Positions 34,359 to 42,104 of a stretch of 64,000 nucleotides of DNA are shown piece after piece. The notes under the pieces are model-generated. The model did not search any database. It was not told where the DNA came from and saw only the letters and a list, made by a program, of their open reading frames with translations. Source of the DNA: D2472 sp964275585 (GTDB taxonomy: Bacteria; Pseudomonadota; Gammaproteobacteria; Magnimaribacterales; D2472). Within the stretch, counting starts at the first letter, position 1. Each line of letters opens with the position of its first letter. The position numbers and the translations under genes are program-made. The DNA lies in NCBI GenBank assembly GCA_964275585.1, contig CAXYCJ010000014.1, forward strand, positions 25,314 to 89,313, in the 5' to 3' direction.

Positions 34359-35700
34359 TAGATGTTAAATGTCCAGTTGCTAGTCGTGTTTGAATCGTAT
34401 CACCAACTTCAATATTACTTGAGGATGTTAGAGCTTTGCCAGAGTCATCCATCACTATTGCATAGCCTCTATCTAAGACAGCCAATGGGCTTACAGCACC
34501 TAGGTTAGTTTCAAGATTTGTTAATTTGTAAGATTTTTTTATTATTACACTTTTTATCTGATGTTGAATGCTTTGCATTTGAGAGCGAATGATTTCTTGG
34601 TATTTTTCAATTACTCGCATGGCATTGGATTGATAAAGTAAATTTGAAGCAATCGTCAGATCTTGTTTTGTTGAATTGATTACATTTTGCATTATCTGAG
34701 ATAATCGTATTTCCAGGTTATCCAATGATTGAGATTGTTCCTTTAATAGAATAATTGGGCTCTCTAGGTTCTGAGAGACCAAAAGAATTTTTTGATATTT
34801 TTCTTTTACAAGATTTTGAAATGAATGCATTAGGGTATCTTTTGCATCCTCGATAGCATCTTCAAGTTGAAAATAGTATTCAGTCACCAATTCTGCAGCA
34901 GCGGTTGGAGTAGGGGCTCTGAGATCAGCAACAAAGTCAGCTATTGTGAAATCTATCTCATGGCCAACACCAGAAATAATAGGTATGGGGTAGTCAAATA
35001 TCTCTCTAGCTAAACTTTCATTGTTAAAAGCCCATAAATCTTCTATTGAGCCTCCTCCACGGCACATCAAAATAACATCAAAGGAATTGTGGGGGTTTGC
35101 ATTATTGAACTCTAAGCCATTCTGCAAGGCTCTTATCAGCGCCCTTGGAGCTGTATCTCCCTGAACTGTTGCCGGAATCAATGTAACTTGACTAATAGGA
35201 GCTCTTCTTTTTATGGTTGTTAAAATATCTTGAAATGCTGCGGTCGATTCTGATGTTATGACTCCAATATGTCTTGGCTGTGTGGGTAAATTTTGTTTTA
35301 TATTTTGAGAAAATAAACCCTCAGAATCTAATTTCTTTTTAAGCTCATCAAATTGCTGCATCAGATTACCTGATCCGGCTGGTTGCATTGAACTTACGAT
35401 CAGCTGGTAATCACCCCTCGGTGCATAAAGACTGACTTGTCCTTTAAGAATGCATTGATCCCCATTCTGAGGTTCAAAATTTAGCCTGGAGTTTTGATTG
35501 CGAAACATGGCGCACCTAATAGCACCATCCTCATCTTTTAGAGTGAAATAAATGTGCCCAGAAGATGGTCTGGCTAAATTAGAAATCTCTCCGAGCACAG
35601 CTATGCCGCGAAATTGATTCTCTAATAGTTTTTTTGCTTGCTGATTGAGTTGACCAACCGAGATAACTTCTTCTTCATGATTTACAATATCTGCACACAT
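34339..35700 (-). CDS. xseA: Exodeoxyribonuclease VII large subunit
   Basis: 453 residues from the ATG at 35700; upstream in-frame starts at 35724 (ATG) and 35727 (GTG) exist but would overlap the divergent EamA gene. The OB-fold ISVGQLNQQAKKLLEN, the catalytic core GVITSESTAAFQDILTTI, and RGGGSIEDLWAFN plus GVGHEIDFTIADFVADLRAPTP are textbook XseA. A coiled coil and the DRGYAIVMD end follow. With XseB it degrades ssDNA in both directions; xseB is not in this window. Confidence 0.94.
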   Translation of the reverse strand: MCADIVNHEEEVISVGQLNQQAKKLLENQFRGIAVLGEISNLARPSSGHIYFTLKDEDGAIRCAMFRNQNSRLNFEPQNGDQCILKGQVSLYAPRGDYQLIVSSMQPAGSGNLMQQFDELKKKLDSEGLFSQNIKQNLPTQPRHIGVITSESTAAFQDILTTIKRRAPISQVTLIPATVQGDTAPRALIRALQNGLEFNNANPHNSFDVILMCRGGGSIEDLWAFNNESLAREIFDYPIPIISGVGHEIDFTIADFVADLRAPTPTAAAELVTEYYFQLEDAIEDAKDTLMHSFQNLVKEKYQKILLVSQNLESPIILLKEQSQSLDNLEIRLSQIMQNVINSTKQDLTIASNLLYQSNAMRVIEKYQEIIRSQMQSIQHQIKSVIIKKSYKLTNLETNLGAVSPLAVLDRGYAIVMDDSGKALTSSSNIEVGDTIQTRLATGHLTSNVTKKK

Positions 35701-35717
35701 AACTGAAGTATATCTTG

Positions 35718-36656
35718 ATGTCATCACAATTAAACCCAGCTAAAAACTTTTTTATTCTCCTTTTAGGTGCAGGGTTAATTGGTTTGGCTCCATTATTTGT
35801 TCGGTGGAGTGAGCTATCCCCATCATGGATTTTGTTTTATAGAATGTTTTTTGCTTTACCATTTTTAGCCTTAATAAATATTTACTTTAATAAGTCCCAA
35901 GCTTTTAGATTACAGAACAGCAAGAATCTTCTTTTCGCTGCAATAGCTGGCTTGGCTTTTGCAACTGATATGAGCGCTTGGCATTGGAGCATTCAATTTA
36001 CTTCAATAGCAAAGTCAACAATTATTGTTAATACAGCTCCAATTTATGTTGTGATTCTAGGGGTATTTTTATTTAAGGAATCCGTTAGTAGACGATTCTT
36101 GCTATCTTTTGCCTCAACATATATTGGAGTCTTTGGTTTGGTGTATTTTTCTAACACCATGACAGATGGAGCTCTGCTTGGCGATGCTTTGGCTCTTATG
36201 GCAGCTTTTATGTATGCCACTTATTTACTCATTATTTCCAAGTTGGGCAAAGAAAGTTCCATCAATATTATTTTCTACACCACGCTATTCACGGGCTTAT
36301 TCGGATTAATCCCAGCGCTTATTGAATCTAGAGACTTTTTGCCAACAAGTAAGGCAGAAATATACAATTTATTTGCTATGGCAATATTGTGCCAAGTTGG
36401 CGGTCAATTTTTTATTACTTACAGCATGCCAAGACTCACAGCATCTTATGGCTCAATAGGGCTTCTGATGCAGCCAATTATTGCCACAATTTTTGGAGCC
36501 TTAATCTTTGCTGAATATTTAAATTTCATTCAACTTGGTTTTGTAATTTTAGCTTTAGTCGGAATATACTTTGCTAGACTAGAAATTAATCCGACAATAA
36601 AAGAGGAGCGTAATGGATCATCAAACCAAAGCACAAGAGCTCAGCTTTCTCTCTAG
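35718..36656 (+). CDS. EamA/DMT-superfamily transporter
   Basis: 312 residues from the ATG at 35718 with ten membrane helices in two EamA repeats (APLFVRWSELSPSWILFYR in the first, a mirrored YGSIGLLMQPIIATIFGALIF in the second). Drug/metabolite transporters of this family export amino acids or other metabolites. The start lies 17 bp from the divergent xseA start, and the 3' end overlaps the NTF2-like gene by 44 bp. Confidence 0.87.
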   Translation: MSSQLNPAKNFFILLLGAGLIGLAPLFVRWSELSPSWILFYRMFFALPFLALINIYFNKSQAFRLQNSKNLLFAAIAGLAFATDMSAWHWSIQFTSIAKSTIIVNTAPIYVVILGVFLFKESVSRRFLLSFASTYIGVFGLVYFSNTMTDGALLGDALALMAAFMYATYLLIISKLGKESSINIIFYTTLFTGLFGLIPALIESRDFLPTSKAEIYNLFAMAILCQVGGQFFITYSMPRLTASYGSIGLLMQPIIATIFGALIFAEYLNFIQLGFVILALVGIYFARLEINPTIKEERNGSSNQSTRAQLSL

Positions 36657-37030
36657 AGATTATGCTGTCGCTAAAGATAAAGAAAAATGGTTAGGACTGT
36701 TTGATGAAAATGCGATCATACAAGATCCAATAGGTCAAAGCCCATTAGATCCAATTGGAAATGGCCATCAGGGCATTCAAGCAATTGAAAAATTTTATGA
36801 CACAGTTATTGCCAATGGCAACATTGAATTTACTATTGTTGAGATCAATTCCATGTGCAGATGAATGTGCAAATTATGCAGAGATCGTTAATAAGGTTGG
36901 AGACATAAAAATAGAAACAAAAATGATTGTCATTTACCGTGTAAATTCTCAGAATAAAATAGTATCATTACGGGCGTTTTGGGATTACAAGAAAATGGAA
37001 GGCCAATTAAACGCTTTATTGGGTGATTAG
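36613..37030 (+). pseudogene. NTF2/SnoaL-like protein, split by one frame shift and ending inside tRNA-Val
   Basis: The first frame (36613-36864) gives 83 residues with the SnoaL opening DYAVAKDKEKWLGLFDENAIIQDP; a second frame (to 37030) continues as CADECANYAEIVNKVGDIKIETKMIVIY and ends RAFWDYKKMEGQLNALLGD. Joined near 36850-36860 they form a normal ketosteroid isomerase/SnoaL fold protein of about 138 residues. The stop codon lies within the first ten bases of tRNA-Val(UAC). A single-base break in an otherwise intact domain suggests sequencing error or recent mutation. Confidence 0.75.
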
Positions 37031-37096
37031 CTCAGTTGGGAGAGCATCTCGTTTACACCGAGAGGGTCGGCAGTTCGAGCCTGTCATCACCCACCA
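37021..37096 (+). tRNA. tRNA-Val (anticodon TAC)
   Basis: Acceptor GGGTGAT/ATCACCC, D arm TAGCTCAGTTGGGAGAGC, anticodon stem TCTCG/CGAGA with loop TTTACAC, T arm with TTCGAGC loop, discriminator A and encoded CCA. The anticodon UAC reads GUA/GUG. A GC hairpin terminator follows 14 bp later. Confidence 0.96.
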
Positions 37097-37103
37097 AACA
37101 ACC

Positions 37104-37136
37104 AAAAAAAAGCCCGGATAAATCCGGGCTTTTTTA
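37104..37136. terminator. Bidirectional rho-independent terminator
   Basis: Perfect stem AGCCCGGAT/ATCCGGGCT (37111-37130) with a 2-base loop, flanked by a run of A on the left and T on the right. It ends both the tRNA-Val transcript on the plus strand and the proteorhodopsin transcript on the minus strand. Confidence 0.9.
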
Positions 37137-37153
37137 TTCAAACTGACTTCTTA

Positions 37154-37948
37154 TTAGCTAGCCATTTTACTTTCTGAATCACTTACAGCAGCTGACCAGA
37201 TAACAACACCAAATAAGATCTTGTTAACAAAGTCTGCAAGGTTGTAAATGAGGTTTAATGAACCTTCGTCCACTCCACCACCAAAATAGCCTACAGCGTA
37301 TCCCAAAGGATAGATTGCCCAACCCACAATGATGATCCACATCATAGTGTTATACGCGGTTGTAACGGCAGCATTGCCTGAAGCATTTCTAGCTGCAGCG
37401 CCTTCACCGAACCATAATGTATAGATCATGTAAAGCCAAGCAGACACTCCGATTACAAATGCAATCATTTGATTCATATGCTCAGCTTCTCCAGCATAAC
37501 CAAACCCAAGCATGACAATTGAACCTACAAATAGCTTATAGAATAATGAGGCAGCAACGTTAGTCACAGCTTTCAGGATTAAATAGAACTCAATAATTAA
37601 TAATGGCACAGTTAGCAACCAGTCAATGTATCTGAAAACAGTTGGTGTTTCACCTGAGGCTGTTCCTGTTTCGGCCAACGATAGTTCCATTGAATCAATC
37701 CAAACACCTCTCATGTAGAGATAATGCCAAAATGCAATACCGGTAACTAAACCAGCAATTGTTAATGATGTTTTCCATTTTGCATGAACTCTATCTCTTT
37801 CAATGAAAAAGAAAGCAGTTGCAGCTAGCAAAGCAGCTGAAACAAGCCAGAAAGAAATCCCAACGTAATCGCTCTCGCTAAGATTGCCTCCTGAAGCAGC
37901 AAAAGTAGGAACGGCCATTACCCCAGCCAAAAGCATAAGTAATTTCAT
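37154..37948 (-). CDS. Proteorhodopsin, predicted green-absorbing proton pump
   Basis: 264 residues, with signal peptide and seven helices. The proton acceptor is D109 (in RYIDW), the donor E120 (IIEFY), the Schiff-base lysine K243 (ADFVNKILFG) and H75 is conserved (AFWHYLY). The tuning position (residue 105 in the reference SAR86 protein) is L117, the green-absorbing state. Compared with the reference, 12 residues are inserted in the B-C loop (about residues 85-99). It pumps protons out of the cell with light when retinal is present. A good AGGAGT ribosome site precedes the ATG. No retinal biosynthesis gene lies in this window. Confidence 0.97.
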   Translation of the reverse strand: MKLLMLLAGVMAVPTFAASGGNLSESDYVGISFWLVSAALLAATAFFFIERDRVHAKWKTSLTIAGLVTGIAFWHYLYMRGVWIDSMELSLAETGTASGETPTVFRYIDWLLTVPLLIIEFYLILKAVTNVAASLFYKLFVGSIVMLGFGYAGEAEHMNQMIAFVIGVSAWLYMIYTLWFGEGAAARNASGNAAVTTAYNTMMWIIIVGWAIYPLGYAVGYFGGGVDEGSLNLIYNLADFVNKILFGVVIWSAAVSDSESKMAS

Positions 37949-37999
37949 GTAATACTCCTTTTTAGTTAATTAACACTCTCCTTCATGGAAAGTTATGAA

Positions 38000-38028
38000 A
38001 GCATATCAAAAATTAAACTTGTCGGTAA
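38000..38028 (-). promoter_or_regulatory. Possible promoter of the proteorhodopsin gene (extended -10)
   Basis: On the minus strand TGA-TATGCT (TATGCT at 38000-38005) is an extended -10 box, with a weak -35 TTACCG (38023-38028) at 17-bp spacing. The implied start site leaves a leader of about 45 nt with a second AAGGAG stretch upstream of the real ribosome site. Confidence 0.4.
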
Positions 38029-38071
38029 AACTTTTTGTTTGTAAAAAACACATTAAATTTGACAAAATATA

Positions 38072-38090
38072 AATAATGAGAATCATTATC
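38072..38090. promoter_or_regulatory. Fur-box-like site
   Basis: The 19 bases AATAATGAGAATCATTATC match 17 of 19 positions of the Fur consensus GATAATGATAATCATTATC. The site is 124 bp upstream of the proteorhodopsin start codon and about 50 bp upstream of the tRNA-Asp promoter. No fur or siderophore gene is nearby, so which transcript it controls is uncertain. Confidence 0.55.
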
Positions 38091-38139
38091 ATTTAGGACA
38101 AATAGTTATTATTTGTTATGAATGCATGCCACATAAACG

Positions 38140-38167
38140 TTGCAGAAAAATATAAAAAAGCTATCAT
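38140..38167 (+). promoter_or_regulatory. Sigma70-type promoter for tRNA-Asp
   Basis: -35 TTGCAG (38140-38145) and -10 TATCAT (38162-38167) at 16-bp spacing end 14 bp before the tRNA-Asp 5' end. Confidence 0.6.
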
Positions 38168-38181
38168 TCACAAGCGTTCGC

Positions 38182-38259
38182 GGTCCGGTAGTTCAATCTG
38201 GTTAGAACGCCGCCCTGTCACGGCGGAGGTTGCGAGTTCGAGTCTCGTCCGGATCGCCA
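38182..38259 (+). tRNA. tRNA-Asp (anticodon GTC)
   Basis: Acceptor GGTCCGG/CCGGATC with one G-U pair, D arm TAGTTCAATCTGGTTAGAAC, anticodon stem CCGCC/GGCGG with loop CTGTCAC, T arm with TTCGAGT loop, discriminator G and encoded CCA. A protein start codon follows only 12 nt later. Confidence 0.96.
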
Positions 38260-38271
38260 TTTTATAAAATT

Positions 38272-38670
38272 ATGACAAGTCAAATAGCACTTATATTTCT
38301 CAATCTTTTAATTGCAGGGGTTATCTTTACCCATCTTGTTTTAACAACACCAGTTATATTCCGCAGCCTTGATGAGGAATCTGCGTCACAATTCTTACGT
38401 GCAATTTTTCCACGCTATTACTTTCTATTGTTTCTTTTATCGCTACCCATTTTATTAATTCTGTTTTTTCAAGACTCTTCATTGAATTGGTGGCTTGGAA
38501 TCAATCTTTCATTTCATGCTTTGTTAGGGCTTCTTGGTATTCCTATTACCAATGCTGCTAAAGATCGAGGCTGGGAAAAAATATTTTCTTTTGCTCATGG
38601 TGTCAGTGTCTACTGCACAATAGTAATTCTAGCCTTGAGCTTGACCCAGTTCTTTCTCTATATTAATTAA
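38272..38670 (+). CDS. DUF4149-like membrane protein
   Basis: 132 residues with four membrane helices (MTSQIALIFLNLLIAGVIFTHLVL at the start, then FRSLDEESASQFLRAIFPRYYFLLF). The pattern and length fit the DUF4149 family of unknown function. The longer open frame begins inside tRNA-Asp; the ATG at 38272 is the first outside the tRNA. Its 12-nt leader has no Shine-Dalgarno sequence, so translation may start from a processed, nearly leaderless end. Confidence 0.72.
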   Translation: MTSQIALIFLNLLIAGVIFTHLVLTTPVIFRSLDEESASQFLRAIFPRYYFLLFLLSLPILLILFFQDSSLNWWLGINLSFHALLGLLGIPITNAAKDRGWEKIFSFAHGVSVYCTIVILALSLTQFFLYIN

Positions 38671-38678
38671 TTCATTTC

Positions 38679-38831
38679 TTGGACATTAAACTTACTCAAA
38701 AAAATAAAACTTGTATTCGATGTTCCAAATCATTTTCATGGCGCAAAAAATGGGAAAGGTCCTGGGATAATGTAAGATTTTGCAGCAAAAGATGTAAATC
38801 TGAATCAAAAAATATCGATTTCAACGCTTGA
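38679..38831 (+). CDS. DUF2256-like small zinc-ribbon protein (50 aa)
   Basis: A short frame starting at TTG (38679), 8 bp after the upstream stop. It encodes four cysteines in two CxxC-like pairs, CIRC and CSKRC, around SFSWRKKWERSWDNVRF. The WRKKWE-x-WD core is the DUF2256 signature, a probable single zinc knuckle of unknown role. The domain match is firm although the start codon is uncertain and non-ATG. Confidence 0.82.
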   Translation: MDIKLTQKNKTCIRCSKSFSWRKKWERSWDNVRFCSKRCKSESKNIDFNA

Positions 38832-38877
38832 AGTTAATGCTTTTAACACCATATTGCATTCAAGGGGATTAATAATT

Positions 38878-40704
38878 ATGGCAAGAACAAAAACAAAATC
38901 ATTTCAAACTGAAACTAAGCAGCTATTGCAGCTGATGATACATTCACTTTACTCAAATAAAGAAATTTTTCTAAGAGAGCTTGTATCTAATGGCTCTGAT
39001 GCTCTAGATAAACTTAGATTTCAAGCCATTGAAAATACTAAAATCTTAGATGGTGATACAGATCTAGGGATAAATATTCACCTCAATGCAGAAAATAATA
39101 CGATCACTATTTCTGATAATGGAATTGGCATGACAGAGGATGAGGTAATTGAGAATATTGGCACCATTGCAAAATCTGGTACCGCTCAATTTTTATCAGA
39201 TATGACAGGTGATAAGAAAAAAGATTCTAATTTGATTGGTCAGTTTGGAGTGGGTTTTTATTCTGTTTTTATGGTAGCTGAAAAAGTCTCAGTTCATTCA
39301 AGAGCAGCTTCAGCTAATGTTGCAGATGGTGTTCTTTGGGAGAGCTCTGGAGAAGATACCTATCAGCTCTCAAAAATTCCAAAAGAAGATAGAGGAACTA
39401 AAATTACAATCTATCTAAATGATGAAAATAAAGAGTTCTCTGAGCTTATGAGAGTGAAGTTCTTATTACAAAAATATTCTCAATACATTAACTTCCCTTT
39501 AATTCTCAACCCAGAAGAAGGCGATTCAGAAATTATTAATGATTCGGATGCTATATGGCTCAAGTCAAAACGCTCAGTAAAAGATCAAGAATATAAAGAT
39601 TTTTATAAATTTATTTCATACGATACTAATGACCCTTTAACTTGGATGCATAACAAGGTTGAGGGTAAACAAGAGTACACGAGTTTACTTTTTATACCTG
39701 AGAAATCTCCCTATGATCTTTGGAACAGAGATACACCCAGGGGCATTAAGTTATTTATCCAACGAGTTTTTATAATGGATGACGCAGCTCATTTTTTACC
39801 TTTGTATCTCAGGTTTATTAAGGGTGTGGTTGATTCAAGCGATCTACCATTAAACGTTTCGAGAGAAATATTGCAAGATCATCCATTGGTAGATTCTATC
39901 AAGAAAGCATTAAGCAAGAGAGTGCTTGATAGCTTAAAAAAACTTCAAAACGATAAACCGGAAGATTATCAAAAATTCTGGAAGGAATTTGGATTAGTGG
40001 TAAAAGAAGGTCCTGCGGAAGATTATGAAAATTCAGAATCAATAGCAGAGCTTTTCTTATTTGCAAGTACCGCCTCGGGTTCCAGTGACCTTAATACTTC
40101 CTTTGACCAATACATAGAAAGAATGAAAGATGGAGAAGAAAAAATTTATTATTCAATAGCAGACTCTTTTGAAGCAGCGGCTAATTCACCTCATATTGAA
40201 CATCTAAAAGTGAATGGTACAGAAGTGCTTTTACTTACAGATAGGATTGATGAATGGCTTATGTCCACTTTGATGCAATTTAAAGGCAAGACTTTAGTGA
40301 ACGTTGCAAAAGAAGAACTTGATGAAACTGAAAAAAAACCAAAGGTCACCAAAGAAAAGCAAGAAGTTATTAATAAAATAAAAAAATCCTTAGATGCCAA
40401 GGTTTCAGATGTTATTGCTAGCTCACGTTTAGTTGATTCCGCTGTTTGTTTAGTTCTATCAAAAGATGAGCCGGGCGCTCAACTCAAGAGAATCCTAGAA
40501 GCTTCAGGTCAAACATTTGAAGACTCCAAACCTGTTTTTGAAGTTAATCTTAAACATAAGCTCATAAAAAAATTAGGAGGAATGTCTGGAAAAGAATTTT
40601 CAAATTTCTCTCAATTTCTATTTGATTATGCTGTGATTGCTGAAGGCGGCTCACCTAAAGATCCCGCAAAATACTTAAGACAATTGGATAAATATTTAGG
40701 ATAA
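38878..40704 (+). CDS. htpG: Molecular chaperone HtpG (Hsp90)
   Basis: 608 residues from the ATG at 38878, which has AAGGGG upstream and gives the family start; the longer frame is less likely. GHKL ATPase elements are present: ELVSNGSDALDKLRF, DNGIGMT and GTIAKSGT plus GQFGVGFYS; then the middle domain (RVFIMDDAAHFLPLYLRFIKGVVDS) and dimerisation domain. HtpG assists folding of client proteins. gpsA starts directly after its stop codon. Confidence 0.96.
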   Translation: MARTKTKSFQTETKQLLQLMIHSLYSNKEIFLRELVSNGSDALDKLRFQAIENTKILDGDTDLGINIHLNAENNTITISDNGIGMTEDEVIENIGTIAKSGTAQFLSDMTGDKKKDSNLIGQFGVGFYSVFMVAEKVSVHSRAASANVADGVLWESSGEDTYQLSKIPKEDRGTKITIYLNDENKEFSELMRVKFLLQKYSQYINFPLILNPEEGDSEIINDSDAIWLKSKRSVKDQEYKDFYKFISYDTNDPLTWMHNKVEGKQEYTSLLFIPEKSPYDLWNRDTPRGIKLFIQRVFIMDDAAHFLPLYLRFIKGVVDSSDLPLNVSREILQDHPLVDSIKKALSKRVLDSLKKLQNDKPEDYQKFWKEFGLVVKEGPAEDYENSESIAELFLFASTASGSSDLNTSFDQYIERMKDGEEKIYYSIADSFEAAANSPHIEHLKVNGTEVLLLTDRIDEWLMSTLMQFKGKTLVNVAKEELDETEKKPKVTKEKQEVINKIKKSLDAKVSDVIASSRLVDSAVCLVLSKDEPGAQLKRILEASGQTFEDSKPVFEVNLKHKLIKKLGGMSGKEFSNFSQFLFDYAVIAEGGSPKDPAKYLRQLDKYLG

Positions 40705-41742
40705 ATGAGCACTAAAAAAGATGTTGCAGTTCTTGGAGGAGGGAGCTTTGGAACAGTTTTAGCCAATCTGGCTGCTTTTAATGGCTATCAAGTTCGTTTA
40801 TGGGTCCGTGATGCTGAGCAAGCGTTACGGATTAATTCTGAGGGTGCAAATACTACTTACCACCCTGAGCTCAAACTATCTGAGAATATTTCTGCATCCG
40901 AAGACCTAGCTGCAGTGGTAAAAGGGGCAGAGTATATTTTAGTGGCTACACCAAGCCTCATATTTGAACAAATCATCGCTCGACTAGAGCCGCATATCGA
41001 CCCAGGTACCTCAGTTATTTCTTGCACGAAGGGTATAAAACCAAAACCATTTAGAACCATGAGTGAGATTATTTCAAAATATCTAGGTCATATTGTTGGA
41101 GATAAGATAGGAGCACTAAGCGGTCCAAATTTAGCCAGAGAAATTGCTGAGCAAAAAATTACTGGTACCGTCATAGCATCGTCTAATAACTATTTATCCT
41201 CAGAAGTGAAAGCAATATTATCCTCTGCTACCTTTAAAGTCTTTTCTAGTGAAGACGTTCAAGGGGTAGAGCTAGCTGGCGCCTTAAAAAATATATATGC
41301 AATCTGCTGTGGCATTGCAAATGCTAAAGATGTTGGTGAGAATGCACTTGGATTTATTGTGACCAGAAGCATGGCCGAAATGAGCAGATTAGCAGTAGCA
41401 AAAGGCGCAAACCCAATCACTTTTCTGGGTTTAGCTGGAATGGGAGATTTAATGGCTACATGCACCTCAAAGCTTTCGCGAAACTTTCAGCTTGGAGAAC
41501 TTATTGGGCAAGAGATGAGTTTAGCCGAAGCTAAAGAGAAAGTTGGCCAGGTAGCCGAAGGGGCAAGAACTTTAGAGGTGGTATTCTATGAAGCTCAAAA
41601 GATGAAAGTGAGCATGCCAATAGTTGAATCTCTTTACAATATTTTATATCAAGGGGGTCCATCAGATCAGCTATTAAGAGACTTACTGGATCATCCAAAC
41701 GAAGTTGATGTAGAATTCACATATAAGGGATTAAAATCATGA
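40705..41742 (+). CDS. gpsA: Glycerol-3-phosphate dehydrogenase [NAD(P)+]
   Basis: 345 residues: NAD(P)-binding GGGSFGTVLA near the N-terminus, SGPNLAREIA, the catalytic Lys in AGALKNIYAICCG and GLAGMGDLMATCTS with SRNFQLGE. It makes sn-glycerol-3-phosphate for phospholipids. There is no spacer after htpG and a 4-bp overlap with the following DUF4389 gene, so these form one operon. Confidence 0.96.
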   Translation: MSTKKDVAVLGGGSFGTVLANLAAFNGYQVRLWVRDAEQALRINSEGANTTYHPELKLSENISASEDLAAVVKGAEYILVATPSLIFEQIIARLEPHIDPGTSVISCTKGIKPKPFRTMSEIISKYLGHIVGDKIGALSGPNLAREIAEQKITGTVIASSNNYLSSEVKAILSSATFKVFSSEDVQGVELAGALKNIYAICCGIANAKDVGENALGFIVTRSMAEMSRLAVAKGANPITFLGLAGMGDLMATCTSKLSRNFQLGELIGQEMSLAEAKEKVGQVAEGARTLEVVFYEAQKMKVSMPIVESLYNILYQGGPSDQLLRDLLDHPNEVDVEFTYKGLKS

Positions 41743-42104
41743 CAGAAATAAATAAAGATGAGTTACTAGATATAAAAAAATGGCAACGTTTTTTTTTCAT
41801 GTTGGTGTATGGGGTGGCTGTGTATTTTGTTGTAGGTATTTTATTATTCCTAGCATCTATACAGTTCCTTTTTTACCTTTTTACTTCAAAAACTAACACC
41901 CAATTACAATTAGCCAATAATTGGCTCCAAGGTTTTTTTAATGACGCATTAAATTTCTTAAGCTTCAATACTAATGCTAAACCATGGCCTTTCAACAGCA
42001 ATGCTGATGAAGTGGACGCAGATTTAGATGATGAAATTATTGAAGCTGATGCAGAGGAATTAAGCGATGATTCCCCTGAAGAAGCAACTGAAACTGTTAG
42101 TTAG
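41739..42104 (+). CDS. DUF4389 membrane protein
   Basis: 121 residues: one or two membrane helices (WQRFFFMLVYGVAVYFVVG and LLFLASIQFLFYLF), the motif LQLANNWLQGFF and a strongly acidic C-terminal tail (DEVDADLDDEIIEADAEE). This matches the DUF4389 family in gammaproteobacteria, function unknown. It converges on folE with an 8-bp overlap. Confidence 0.76.
   Translation: MTEINKDELLDIKKWQRFFFMLVYGVAVYFVVGILLFLASIQFLFYLFTSKTNTQLQLANNWLQGFFNDALNFLSFNTNAKPWPFNSNADEVDADLDDEIIEADAEELSDDSPEEATETVS

Noticed and set aside
37154..37948. Search for retinal biosynthesis genes (crt, blh) near proteorhodopsin
   Set aside because: None of the neighbouring genes matches these families within the window.
37021..38259. 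Genomic island with integrase and att repeats at the tRNA genes
   Set aside because: No integrase and no duplicated tRNA 3' end were seen.
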